Shown one piece after another: positions 1 to 6,354 of a stretch of 7,131 nucleotides of DNA. How positions within the stretch are numbered: position 1 is the stretch's first letter; each line of letters opens with the position of its first letter. The position numbers and the translations under genes were made by a program. Origin of the DNA: Atopobium sp. (lineage in GTDB: Bacteria; Actinomycetota; Coriobacteriia; Coriobacteriales; Atopobiaceae). The notes beneath the pieces were generated by a model. It searched no databases. It was not told the DNA's origin and saw only the letters and a program-made list of their open reading frames with translations. Where the stretch lies: NCBI GenBank assembly GCA_015259045.1, contig JABZHD010000055.1:1-7131 (forward strand), read 5' to 3'.

Positions 1-317
1 ACCTTATCTTTGGCAAAGAAAGCTTGGGATTATCCGAGGAACTCCTGGCCCAGCATGCTGACGAGTGCGAGAGAATCCCAATGCTGCAAGACTCCGCAAG
101 CCTGGTTAATCGTGAGGACTGGAGTCAAAAGCACGATGCACTTGACGGTGATGATCAGTACTCTCATCCAGCGCTTTTACAGCAGGATATCTGCGGAAAC
201 TTCATTGACCCTAACGAGTTCTCGGTCAGTGCACTTAACGTTTCAAATGCTGCCGCTATTGTGCTGTATGAGGCACTACGACAGATTGGCTTTCCGGGAA
301 TGGCTGCTGGAGAGTAG
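1..317 (+). CDS. trmL: tRNA (cytidine/uridine-34-2'-O)-methyltransferase TrmL, C-terminal part (5' end outside window)
   Basis: The reading frame is open from the window edge (first full codon at base 3) to a TAG at 315-317, giving 104 visible residues. The segment LIFGKESLGL matches the SPOUT-family motif typified by LMFGPETRGL of E. coli TrmL. RIPM..DS and LNVSNAAAIVLYEALRQIGFPG match the end of TrmL (RIPMVPDS, then [22 protein letters not shown]), which forms the AdoMet-binding trefoil knot. The family methylates the ribose 2'-OH at the wobble position of tRNA-Leu isoacceptors in the cytoplasm. Compared with the compact E. coli protein (about 157 residues, from memory), roughly 40 extra acidic/polar residues sit between the DS and LNVSN motifs (visible residues about 34-75). 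A TTG at 24 is in frame, but it lies inside the conserved motif and cannot be the start. The gene converges on the surface-protein gene. Family assignment is secure; the tRNA specificity is inferred. Confidence 0.86.
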   Translation, partial: LIFGKESLGLSEELLAQHADECERIPMLQDSASLVNREDWSQKHDALDGDDQYSHPALLQQDICGNFIDPNEFSVSALNVSNAAAIVLYEALRQIGFPGMAAGE

Positions 318-370
318 TTTTCTGGCTAGAGCGGTGTCTGTCTCCGACTTCCTCAAGAATACGTAAACAA

Positions 371-399
371 AAAACCCGAGTGCGAGGCACCCGGGTTTT
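371..399 (-). terminator. intrinsic terminator of the surface-protein gene (probably bidirectional)
   Basis: Arms 371-383 and 387-399 pair over 13 bp around a 3-nt GAG loop. Read on the minus strand the stem has one G-U wobble and is followed by a T-run (TTTTTTG), so it is an excellent intrinsic terminator 22 bp beyond the stop of the minus-strand surface-protein gene. On the plus strand the same pair is an A-C mismatch and the following run is TTTTG, so it may also stop the convergent trmL transcript, less efficiently. Confidence 0.88.
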
Positions 400-421
400 G
401 TAGTTGCATTAGAACTTTCTG

Positions 422-3001
422 TTATGCTTCGGTTCTTTTCCTACGACGCAAAACAAAGGAAGTTCCCAAGGAAGCTACAGAGGTCAGGGCTGTGCTAACA
501 AGAATCACGCTTGAAGCATCGCCAGTCTCGGGCAGAGCGCTTTTACGCTTTGCTGGGGCCTGAGGAGCTGCAGGAGTCTCAGGGTTCTTTGTGTAGTAGA
601 ACGTGTACTCAAGCTGGTCTGCAGAAACATAACCAGTGCTATCGCCTTGAAGTGTGTAACCGTCAATCTCACGAGCAGAAACATTCTGCAGGTTGAGCGT
701 CTGGCTGCCAATAACATCGTCGGAATGGATTTGCTCGCCGGTCTGTGCATCAACGTAATGGATGGTATAGCTGTAGCGAGCTTCCTTGCTATATGTGAAG
801 GTCAAGACGTTATTCTCGGCATTCTCATCAAGAACCATAGAGCGAGAAGAAACGTCTACATAGGCATAATCTCCGCGATCAGCGGCGTCGAGAGCCCACT
901 TGCTGACAAGAGAACCGATTGGAGCAGTCTCGGTTGTGGTTGAGAGAATCTGGCCGTCATCTGTCTGGTGAATGACCGTGTAGGAGACGGAGGAGTCGTT
1001 CTTCTTCCAGAGTGCGTGGAGGGTAATGTCACCTGTAACTGCTGCAGAGAAGCTGTATACAGAAGGGTTTCCGTTGGTATAGAGAATCCAACCAGCAAAG
1101 GTATAGCCCTCTCGTACAGGGTCGGCTGGCTTTGTAGCTGCGTCTCCGTAGGTGAGCTCCTGCGAGTTGACTGGTGAACCACCCTCAGAGTCAAAGGTAA
1201 CGGTTGCGGTCAGAGGTGCCCACTTGGCATACAGCACCGTATTAGTTGCAGGCATAGTAGTGTCGGTAACAGGAGTGCCCACAGTCTCTGAATTGTCGTA
1301 CCAGCCCTTGAAAACATAACCAGGACGTGGAGAAGTTAAAGAGGTGCCAGGAACATCGGCGCTGGCATTAAAGGGCTCTCCAAAGAGATGAGAGTGCGTA
1401 GCAACAGTTGTACCAGAGTTTACGTAAGTAACGGTATAGGTATTGCGCTTATAGCGGTGCTCAATCAAGTTGGAATTGTAATCAGTGATGAGGTAGTCGT
1501 AGTTGTATGGCTGCCAACTGGTCCAACCGAGCGCATCGTAATTGGTTCCATCAAAATGGCCGATGCTCATGCGGTAGCCGTCATACGAGAAACCAGGATG
1601 TCTGTTCTCGCTCTCAAGATAGCCATCACCAGCGTTTCTTGCAATCTCTGTAATCATGCCAGGTCGAGAAAGTGTGTGGTCGCCGCCCATATCGTAGGTG
1701 CCATCAAGGTTTTGATAGTAGTAGAAGCGGTAACGTGGGCCAAGAGCAGTGGAATTGGTATAGCGGCCGTAAATTTCTAGCACATTATCCGCAGTGATCT
1801 TAGAACCCGGGTCAGTTGTTTTTGCTTGGAAGGTGGTTGCAGTACCGCCAACACCAGGGATTATGCCATACCAGTAGTAGGTTCCAGAAGGATCATCGGC
1901 ACGCATGGCGGCAAGCATGTCGTCGCTGTACTTGTTGCCGGTATTGGGGTTAATGGCGTAAGGATTAAACGCCTCACCATAACGAAGCGTAAGCGTTGCA
2001 AGAATGGAGCCATTTCTCTTTGGACGCACGTTGACGGTGATAGTTGCAAGGTTGTAGTAAACGTTAATAGTGGTGGAACCATCTGCTGCAATAGGAGTTG
2101 GATCGCGCTCGTGACTGTATGTTTCAAAGCGGAAAACACCTGTATTTGGCTGAACAGGAGCAGTTGCAGTCATTGTTCCAACGGTTCCGGAGGCTGCAGT
2201 AGTTGTGACGTAGTTGTAGTTAGAAGGGTTGTTTGGATCCTGAATAAAATAGGCGTAGTGATACGTTGCTGTTGCTGGAGTCCAAAGTGCCTTTGCAGTA
2301 ACAGGCTCTTGAGGCATGGTGGTAGGCAAAGAATCTGCAATACCATCGTCATTAAGGTCCCAACCAGCAAAGGTATAGCCAGTTCGTGTTGGGTTGGGGA
2401 CGGCAGGAACAGGATCTCCTGGATTTCCAATTACAGGAGACAGCTCACTGCCAGAAGTTGAGAAGTAGATTGCGCTGCGAGGATTGCGGTCATAGTAGAT
2501 GTACTTTACAGCCTTACCATCTGCGGTAACCTTGAGCGAAAGGTCTGTAGTTGTGCGTACAAAACCTGGATAGGTAACATCGGAAGCAGTAACAATCGAA
2601 TCGGGCACACCGTAATTTTCTTCGGAGGACGCCTCAACATAATTGCCGGTAGTCATCTCCTTCATGCGCTTAACGGTGTAGGTAACATAACCAGGCGTGT
2701 AATAGACAGTCTGCTTGATGTAGTGATCTGAGCCAGAAGCAACGCCAGTAACAGTTGCCTGAACAGGATCTACCAAGTCATAGCCGGTGATTGTTGGAGC
2801 TGTAACAGACCAAGATTCTCCTTCATTTACAACTTGCTTAGAAGGAGCGTGAATCTCTTCGTCGTTTAATACGTTAACGTACGAGACAACAACAGAGTAT
2901 TTACCTGCGTCTTCAATAGACTCTGCAATTGCAGATGCAGGTAGGCTGCTCAAAACAAGAGCAAGAGCAAATAAAATGCTCAAAACTTTCTTAGCGCGCA
3001 T
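422..3001 (-). CDS. LPXTG-anchored surface protein with InlB-type and MucBP-like repeats
   Basis: The protein has 859 residues. It starts with a Sec signal peptide (MRAKK, hydrophobic core about 6-20, likely cleavage near ASAIA-ES at 26) and ends with a sortase signal: LPETG at 823-827, a hydrophobic stretch about 829-850, and RRRKR at 852-856. It should be exported and covalently fixed to the cell wall. Between these ends are extracellular modules. MucBP-like units lie about 34-101, 104-170, 245-317, 420-518, 672-737 and 743-804. InlB B-repeat (Listeria-Bacteroides, Flg_new) units with the TRTGYTFAGW/REGYTFAGW signature lie about 176-241, 520-595 and 597-666, and a degenerate one about 320-413. 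The linker 805-822 is Pro/Ala rich. MucBP and InlB repeats are associated with binding mucin or host glycoprotein, so an adhesin role is likely but not shown. The ATG has a good SD (minus-strand GAGGAG, 3007-3012) 5 nt upstream, and a terminator follows the gene. Confidence 0.92.
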   Translation of the reverse strand: MRAKKVLSILFALALVLSSLPASAIAESIEDAGKYSVVVSYVNVLNDEEIHAPSKQVVNEGESWSVTAPTITGYDLVDPVQATVTGVASGSDHYIKQTVYYTPGYVTYTVKRMKEMTTGNYVEASSEENYGVPDSIVTASDVTYPGFVRTTTDLSLKVTADGKAVKYIYYDRNPRSAIYFSTSGSELSPVIGNPGDPVPAVPNPTRTGYTFAGWDLNDDGIADSLPTTMPQEPVTAKALWTPATATYHYAYFIQDPNNPSNYNYVTTTAASGTVGTMTATAPVQPNTGVFRFETYSHERDPTPIAADGSTTINVYYNLATITVNVRPKRNGSILATLTLRYGEAFNPYAINPNTGNKYSDDMLAAMRADDPSGTYYWYGIIPGVGGTATTFQAKTTDPGSKITADNVLEIYGRYTNSTALGPRYRFYYYQNLDGTYDMGGDHTLSRPGMITEIARNAGDGYLESENRHPGFSYDGYRMSIGHFDGTNYDALGWTSWQPYNYDYLITDYNSNLIEHRYKRNTYTVTYVNSGTTVATHSHLFGEPFNASADVPGTSLTSPRPGYVFKGWYDNSETVGTPVTDTTMPATNTVLYAKWAPLTATVTFDSEGGSPVNSQELTYGDAATKPADPVREGYTFAGWILYTNGNPSVYSFSAAVTGDITLHALWKKNDSSVSYTVIHQTDDGQILSTTTETAPIGSLVSKWALDAADRGDYAYVDVSSRSMVLDENAENNVLTFTYSKEARYSYTIHYVDAQTGEQIHSDDVIGSQTLNLQNVSAREIDGYTLQGDSTGYVSADQLEYTFYYTKNPETPAAPQAPAKRKSALPETGDASSVILVSTALTSVASLGTSFVLRRRKRTEA

Positions 3002-3095
3002 TATTTCTCCTCAAACAGCAAAAAAGATAGGTAAATCATAATAAATGACGAGAAGAACTTGCTGTTCAAGCTGTAAATTAACCGTATATACACAA

Positions 3096-3127
3096 TCCAC
3101 TTCTCCTTAAGTTGTAGGAGAAGTGGA
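3096..3127 (-). promoter_or_regulatory. 12-bp perfect hairpin upstream of the surface-protein gene
   Basis: Arms TCCACTTCTCCT (3096-3107) and AGGAGAAGTGGA (3116-3127) are perfectly complementary around an 8-nt loop, about 95 bp before the surface-protein start. On the minus strand the 3' arm is followed by TTGTGTATATAC, which is not a proper U-run. It could be the relic terminator of the decayed CPBP copy just upstream, or a leader structure of the surface-protein mRNA. A second 8-bp inverted repeat (AACAGCAA 3014-3021, TTGCTGTT 3059-3066) lies between this hairpin and the SD. I could not find a convincing promoter in this stretch. Confidence 0.45.
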
Positions 3128-3234
3128 CGAGAAAAATCAATCGATCTAAGTGAACAGAATGCAATGCGCTCGTGAAATTCAGCGTAGTATGAAATTTGTA
3201 GATTTGCACCTGCGACCTCGGCAGATTTCTTTTC

Positions 3235-3363
3235 AAAGAGCTTGCCAGATTTCCTGAGATGATAGGCAAGAATCAGGATGCTTGCCAGCATAACAAGCGT
3301 GCAAATGATGGAACTTTCTGCGCCAAAGCTACCGTCGGTAAGCCAATCCTGGCCACTGCCAGG
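3235..3363. repeat. 129-bp direct repeat, copy 1 (CPBP 3' end, decayed copy)
   Basis: This stretch aligns without gaps to 3841-3969. By eye, 8 of the 129 positions differ (about 94% identity). On the minus strand those changes alter seven codons, and every one changes the amino acid (P/Q, G/D, G/S, V/I, V/A, T/S, Q/H). Confidence 0.9.
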
Positions 3364-3370
3364 AGAAAAA

Positions 3371-3409
3371 TAGAAATCCGGTGGCATTTTTCATGTCACC
3401 AGATTTCTA
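3371..3409 (-). terminator. intrinsic terminator of the SemiSWEET gene
   Basis: Arms 3371-3386 and 3394-3409 form a 16-position stem with one U-G wobble and one A-C mismatch on the minus strand, closing a 7-nt loop. The stem is followed immediately by TTTTTCTCC in that direction. It sits 22 bp after the SemiSWEET stop and separates that gene from the CPBP remnant and the surface-protein gene. Confidence 0.87.
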
Positions 3410-3431
3410 ATGTAAAGTTGCTGTTTAGCTG

Positions 3432-3695
3432 TTATAAAGCAGTAAGGAACGTCAAACCGCCCAAAATTACACCAGCAGTATTTGGGATAATAAGAATCCA
3501 GTCCTTTTTGGGCTCTTTAGTCCAACCATAGATGACCCAAATGAGACAAGAAACTGCTGCAAATAGCGGCTGAAAAGGTTGAGCCTTTACGCCCTGTAGA
3601 TTTGCAATAATTTGTGGAATATAAGCGATAAAAACAAATACTCCGATAAAAGCTCCGATAGAGCCTACAAATAGATTGATTTGTTTCTTTGACAT
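3432..3695 (-). CDS. SemiSWEET-family sugar transporter (PQ-loop)
   Basis: The product has 87 residues, the usual size of a bacterial SemiSWEET, with three predicted helices (about 8-28, 40-58 and 66-86). The diagnostic PQ motif is at 27-28 (YIPQII). The conserved Trp and Asn of the sugar pocket appear as W53 (LIWVIYGW) and N72 (LIIPN). SemiSWEETs work as homodimers in the cytoplasmic membrane and move mono- or disaccharides down their gradient; the substrate cannot be read from sequence. The sequence looks to me like the conserved lactic-acid-bacterial/streptococcal type, so transfer from a Firmicute is plausible (inference). The ATG has a near-perfect SD (AGGAGGAGGT, 3701-3710) at 5 nt. That SD is the 3' arm of an inverted repeat that should occlude it in read-through transcripts. 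The gene has its own terminator. Confidence 0.88.
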   Translation of the reverse strand: MSKKQINLFVGSIGAFIGVFVFIAYIPQIIANLQGVKAQPFQPLFAAVSCLIWVIYGWTKEPKKDWILIIPNTAGVILGGLTFLTAL

Positions 3696-3699
3696 AAAA

Positions 3700-3738
3700 C
3701 ACCTCCTCCTTTGTTATTTTAATTATAAGGAGGAGGTG
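3700..3738 (-). promoter_or_regulatory. 12-bp inverted repeat covering the SemiSWEET Shine-Dalgarno, with -10-like box in its loop
   Basis: On the minus strand CACCTCCTCCTT (3738-3727) pairs perfectly with AAGGAGGAGGTG (3711-3700) across a 15-nt loop, followed by TTTT and then the ATG. The 3' arm contains the complete SD. In a transcript entering from the CPBP gene the hairpin would block translation and could also act as a weak terminator; no other terminator is visible after the CPBP stop. The 5' arm and loop contain a perfect TATAAT (plus 3722-3727). A transcript starting from it would lack the anti-SD arm. I found no good -35 at the right distance, so the promoter is tentative; the inverted repeat is certain. 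Confidence 0.6.
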
Positions 3739-3789
3739 ACGAAAAAGTTACCCTATCCGTGAAATTAGAATTTAATAAAATTGGGTTAG

Positions 3790-4779
3790 TTATGAAGAAG
3801 CGTTTGCGGCCTCAGCGGGTTTCTCGGTAGGCTTCTTTGTAAAGAGCTTGCCAGATTTCCTGAGCTGATAGGCAAGAATCAGGATAGTTACCAGCATAAC
3901 AAGCGTGCAAACGATGGAACCTTCTGCGCCAAAGCTACCGCCGGTAAGCCAATCCGGGCCACTGCCAGGGGCAAACTGCAGCAAAGAACTGCCTGTAGTG
4001 CTACCGCTTACCAGAACTCCAAAGATGTTGCCCTGAGCAAAGTTCCAGGCTCCGTGAATGCCAGCGGCTCCCCAGAGATTGTCAGTTTTGATGATATAGA
4101 ACGTCTCTAAGATGCCAAAAAGAATCAGGTCAATCAGAGACTGCATGGTAAAGCCGCTGTTAAACATATGGAGAAGACCAAATAGACTGCTCGAAACCAC
4201 GATTGCAATAATTTTATTGGACTTCTCTGCCATGACAGGAAGAAGCCAGCCCCTCGTGATAAGTTCTTCTGTTCCGCCCTGAATCAGCCAAAACGGAATA
4301 GTGAGAAGAACAAAGCCGAATGCATAGGGTGTAAAAGTAGTGCCAACTAATTGATAAGATCCGGTCAAAATGAGGATCAACATCACAACAGAGAAGAGAA
4401 GAATTCCTAGACCAAAGCCTTTGAACAGCTCTTTCTTCCAGTTGTCTTTGTAAAATCCTAGGGTAGCAATCGGACGTTTTTCAAAGAGTTTTACCCACAG
4501 GAAAAAGAGACCTGCAATAAAGACAAAGGAAAGAAGCGTTACCAGAAGATAGTAGTCTCCAAAAATCTCTCTCAGATTGAGGGAATCGGAAAGGCGATCT
4601 GGAAGCTCTGGGTGTGTCATGTAGTAAGGGGCAATAATAAGAGCTGCTGAGATGGACATTACAATAGCGCCAATAATTTGCCCAACGACCAACAAGAAAA
4701 CGGCTAAAAAGGGACTAAGCCAAGCTGGAGTTAGTCTCTTTGCCTGCTCGACGTCGGAAAACATACGATTTTCTTGCAT
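3790..4779 (-). CDS. CPBP-family intramembrane glutamic endopeptidase (CAAX protease / Abi-like)
   Basis: A 329-residue polytopic membrane protein with about eight hydrophobic segments (roughly 20-50, 75-97, 117-140, 148-168, 187-206, 213-230, 234-255 and 286-305). All three hallmark motifs of the CPBP (PF02517) family are intact: EELITRG with E171, E172 and R176; FGLLH with F200 and H204; HGAWN with H242 and N246. These residues form the membrane-embedded active site in this family, related to Rce1. In bacteria, members are linked to bacteriocin self-immunity, peptide maturation or surface-protein processing; no bacteriocin gene is nearby, so the substrate is unknown. The C-terminus (about 310-329) is a Lys/Pro/Ala-rich cytoplasmic tail. 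The ATG has an SD (AGGAG, 4786-4790) at 6 nt. The 3' end is duplicated as a decayed fragment at 3235-3363. Confidence 0.9.
   Translation of the reverse strand: MQENRMFSDVEQAKRLTPAWLSPFLAVFLLVVGQIIGAIVMSISAALIIAPYYMTHPELPDRLSDSLNLREIFGDYYLLVTLLSFVFIAGLFFLWVKLFEKRPIATLGFYKDNWKKELFKGFGLGILLFSVVMLILILTGSYQLVGTTFTPYAFGFVLLTIPFWLIQGGTEELITRGWLLPVMAEKSNKIIAIVVSSSLFGLLHMFNSGFTMQSLIDLILFGILETFYIIKTDNLWGAAGIHGAWNFAQGNIFGVLVSGSTTGSSLLQFAPGSGPDWLTGGSFGAEGSIVCTLVMLVTILILAYQLRKSGKLFTKKPTEKPAEAANASS
3841..3969. repeat. 129-bp direct repeat, copy 2 (inside the intact CPBP gene)
   Basis: Partner of 3235-3363, encoding residues of the last loop and final helix up to KSGKLF. The two copies are separated by the SemiSWEET gene with its own terminator and SD hairpin. 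The match stops shortly before the stop codon on one side and just upstream of the PGSG motif on the other. Confidence 0.9.
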
Positions 4780-4866
4780 AAAAAACTCCTAGTAAACGTG
4801 CTCAAATCACGTCATGTAGATGACAAAATTTTAGCGACGGTGCAGGCAAACAGCGTCTACCTGCGG

Positions 4867-5475
4867 TTAGTTCTCCTTATACTCTAAGAGAAAATCGCAA
4901 CAATCGCCACCGTGGCCTATGGTTTTTGTACGGCCCCAGATAAGTTGAGGATGCAGATTACCGTATCCTGCATCGTCACTATCACAATATGCAGCGGTTA
5001 TTTCGGGGCAGCCATATTTTTTGGTTATCTCATAGTAGGGGCAGCTCACAATGTTGAGGCGAGCTTCGTTACCATGACTTTCTGGATACTCAAAGGCAAA
5101 TCCTGCGTTTGATGTGCAGCTTTTCTCGATACCTGATTTAAAGAGGCGAGGAAACCTGCGTGCAAGACCAAACGTTTTGATGGCCCATTGGAAGAGTGGG
5201 ACTCGTTTAGCGGCAAAACGCTGGAAATACTCGCGAATATACCAGACGGCCTTTTCTTGTGAAATGCCCTCTGCGCGCAGAGCTTCATAGACTGCAATAC
5301 CAGGGTAAATGCGCTTGTAAGAGTGAGCGCGGAGCTCTTTGGAATCGGATGCATTTTCTGTACAGAGCGCCTCGAATCGCGTTTGAGCTGCCTGTGCAAT
5401 CTGATCTGCTTTTGCTTTGCCGAGGTCTTCAGAGACTATCGCGCACGTTTCTTTGATGAGCTGCTGAACTTTCAT
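4867..5475 (-). CDS. L-2-amino-thiazoline-4-carboxylic acid (L-ATC) hydrolase-family protein
   Basis: From the chosen start (MKVQQLIKET) the protein has 202 residues. The C-terminal half carries the family signature (PF14196): CPYYEITKKYGCPE, AAYCDSDDAGYGNLHP, and WGRTKTIGHGGDCCDF. Conserved candidate catalytic or metal-binding residues are C145, C156, C164, H175, R182, C192, C193 and D194. The founding Pseudomonas enzyme opens the thiazoline ring of L-ATC to N-carbamoyl-L-cysteine, on the way to L-cysteine. Most relatives are uncharacterised, so the reaction here is inferred. No membrane segment or signal peptide is seen, so it should be cytoplasmic. The frame continues upstream to an ATG at 5565, but those 30 codons lack family resemblance and a good SD, whereas 5475 has GAGG at 5 nt. 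It follows the nucleoside phosphorylase by 111 bp without a clear terminator, so read-through is possible. Confidence 0.8.
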   Translation of the reverse strand: MKVQQLIKETCAIVSEDLGKAKADQIAQAAQTRFEALCTENASDSKELRAHSYKRIYPGIAVYEALRAEGISQEKAVWYIREYFQRFAAKRVPLFQWAIKTFGLARRFPRLFKSGIEKSCTSNAGFAFEYPESHGNEARLNIVSCPYYEITKKYGCPEITAAYCDSDDAGYGNLHPQLIWGRTKTIGHGGDCCDFLLEYKEN

Positions 5476-5480
5476 ATGAG

Positions 5481-5484
5481 CCTC
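5481..5484 (-). promoter_or_regulatory. Shine-Dalgarno deciding the ATC-hydrolase start
   Basis: Minus-strand GAGG lies 5 nt before the ATG at 5475. A -10-like TACAAT (plus 5489-5494) lies just upstream, which would give a very short leader if used; its -35 match is poor. This supports starting at 5475 rather than at the in-frame ATG at 5565. Confidence 0.55.
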
Positions 5485-5586
5485 ACTAATTGTAGAAATG
5501 CCCTGATGAAAAGCTAAGTAGTGCACGTTAACAATTGTACGCTTAATTTTTACGGAACGCAGCAAGTGCGGATGTCCAGCGATGGT

Positions 5587-6354
5587 TTAGGTAAAGTTCT
5601 TTACTATCTCCAGTCCAAGAAGCAGTGCCTTTTCATGGGAGTCTTTGCCAAAGTCCCTCTCGTCATATTCATGAACGTTTGCCAAAGAGTCTGCCGTAAA
5701 AAGGAACTGTCCAAACTGAGCTCCTCGTTTTCTGCAGCAGGCGGCTAGTGCCGAGCATTCCATTTCTACAACTGAGCATCCTTCTTGCAGGCGATACTCA
5801 ACCATATCTTTTGTCTCACGGAAGAAGCCATCAGTAGTCCAGGTAGTACACGTTTCAAAGGGGAGGCCGCCCTGTCTGAAGGTCTCTTCTATGATAGAAA
5901 TTGGCTCTTCATCGAGCTCTATATATCTTGATGCCGGAAGATAGTGATAGGACGTTCCTTCCGCTCTAAGAGCCTTAGTTGGGACGAGAAAAGCATTTTC
6001 TTGTATCTCTTTCAGAACGCCGCATGAACCAACTGCAATTACTTTCTTGCATCCACAGGTAACCAGTATGTCCATAACCTGTGTGGATGAAGCAGATCCA
6101 GTAGGGGATTGAACTAAACAGATTTTCTCGCCATATGAATCTAAAACGTAGACTTTAATATCTCGAGAAACGGTCACGATTGTTTCTACGACTTCTGCTC
6201 CGTGCTGGTTGGCGTAATCATGGACAACGTCTCCGAGAAATGCAAAGAGGCACTTTTCTGGCAGCTGGCCTGCGGTCCATTCGTGATCTGCTGAAATAAC
6301 CTCTGAGGAGGTATCGTCATATTCTAAAAGAGGTATTTCGTTTTTTATAATCAC
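5587..6354 (-). CDS. nucleoside phosphorylase (PNP/UDP family, uridine-phosphorylase-like)
   Basis: The 255-residue protein has the motifs of the PNP_UDP_1 fold: SPTGSASS (83-90) and GSCGVL (109-114) at the phosphate/ribose site, RAEGTSYHYLP (130-140), TTDGFFRET (173-181), VVEMECSALA (195-204) with the ribose-binding E-M-E (E197/E199), and FTADSL (219-224) with the candidate catalytic Asp222. The family cleaves a ribonucleoside with phosphate to free base and ribose-1-phosphate in cytoplasmic salvage. The layout resembles the uridine-phosphorylase-like branch, but base specificity cannot be fixed from motifs alone. The start is GTG at 6354, supported by AGGAG (plus 6360-6364) at 5 nt; there is no upstream in-frame ATG that fits the fold better. 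It is divergent from the antitoxin gene. No strong terminator follows, so it may share a transcript with the ATC-hydrolase gene. Confidence 0.87.
   Translation of the reverse strand: MIIKNEIPLLEYDDTSSEVISADHEWTAGQLPEKCLFAFLGDVVHDYANQHGAEVVETIVTVSRDIKVYVLDSYGEKICLVQSPTGSASSTQVMDILVTCGCKKVIAVGSCGVLKEIQENAFLVPTKALRAEGTSYHYLPASRYIELDEEPISIIEETFRQGGLPFETCTTWTTDGFFRETKDMVEYRLQEGCSVVEMECSALAACCRKRGAQFGQFLFTADSLANVHEYDERDFGKDSHEKALLLGLEIVKNFT

Larger units (their letters stand above)
3001..3387 (-). pseudogene. decayed 3' fragment of a second CPBP-protease gene
   Basis: The open frame codes 128 residues, but only residues about 8-62 (3202-3366) resemble anything. They copy the end of the CPBP protease encoded at 3790-4779: PGSGxDWLTxGSFGAExSIxCTLVML..ILILAYxLRKSGKLF. 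This is the last periplasm-facing loop and the final membrane helix; none of the EExxxR, FxxxH or HxxxN catalytic motifs is present. The first seven codons come from the SemiSWEET terminator hairpin, and no SD precedes the ATG, so the nominal start is probably accidental. Beyond residue 62 the frame runs on without family resemblance, suggesting the original stop was lost. Its TAA overlaps the surface-protein ATG (TAATG). It is most likely a non-functional remnant; a translated small membrane protein with a C-terminal hydrophobic stretch (about 110-125) cannot be excluded. Confidence 0.7.

Noticed and set aside
10..366. Plus-strand open frame of 118 codons
   Set aside because: Overlaps the trmL tail in another frame; the trmL frame has clear conserved motifs.
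1388..1780. Plus-strand open frame of 130 codons
   Set aside because: Antisense to the same surface-protein gene with the same compositional artefact.
1826..2461. Plus-strand open frame of 211 codons
   Set aside because: It lies wholly antisense to the surface-protein gene, is Cys/Gly/Val/Ser rich without family features and has no credible SD; it is a shadow of the repetitive coding strand.
3012..3095. TTGAAC and TATTAT as a promoter for the surface-protein gene
   Set aside because: The spacing is about 20 bp, outside the usual 16-18 range, and no better pair was found.
3259..3531. Plus-strand open frame of 90 codons
   Set aside because: Runs antisense across the CPBP remnant, the terminator hairpin and the end of SemiSWEET; no recognisable protein.
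4800..4866. Possible terminator after the ATC-hydrolase gene (GCAGG/CCTGC short hairpin, then AAAATTTTG)
   Set aside because: The stem is only 5 bp with a long loop and is not followed by a proper U-run, so it was not annotated.
5521..5538. Short palindromes GTGCAC and ACAATTGT between the phosphorylase and ATC-hydrolase genes
   Set aside because: Too short and isolated to support an operator call; such palindromes are expected by chance.
5476..5565. 30-codon N-terminal extension of the ATC-hydrolase gene
   Set aside because: No family resemblance and no good SD; the GAGG before 5475 supports the shorter form.
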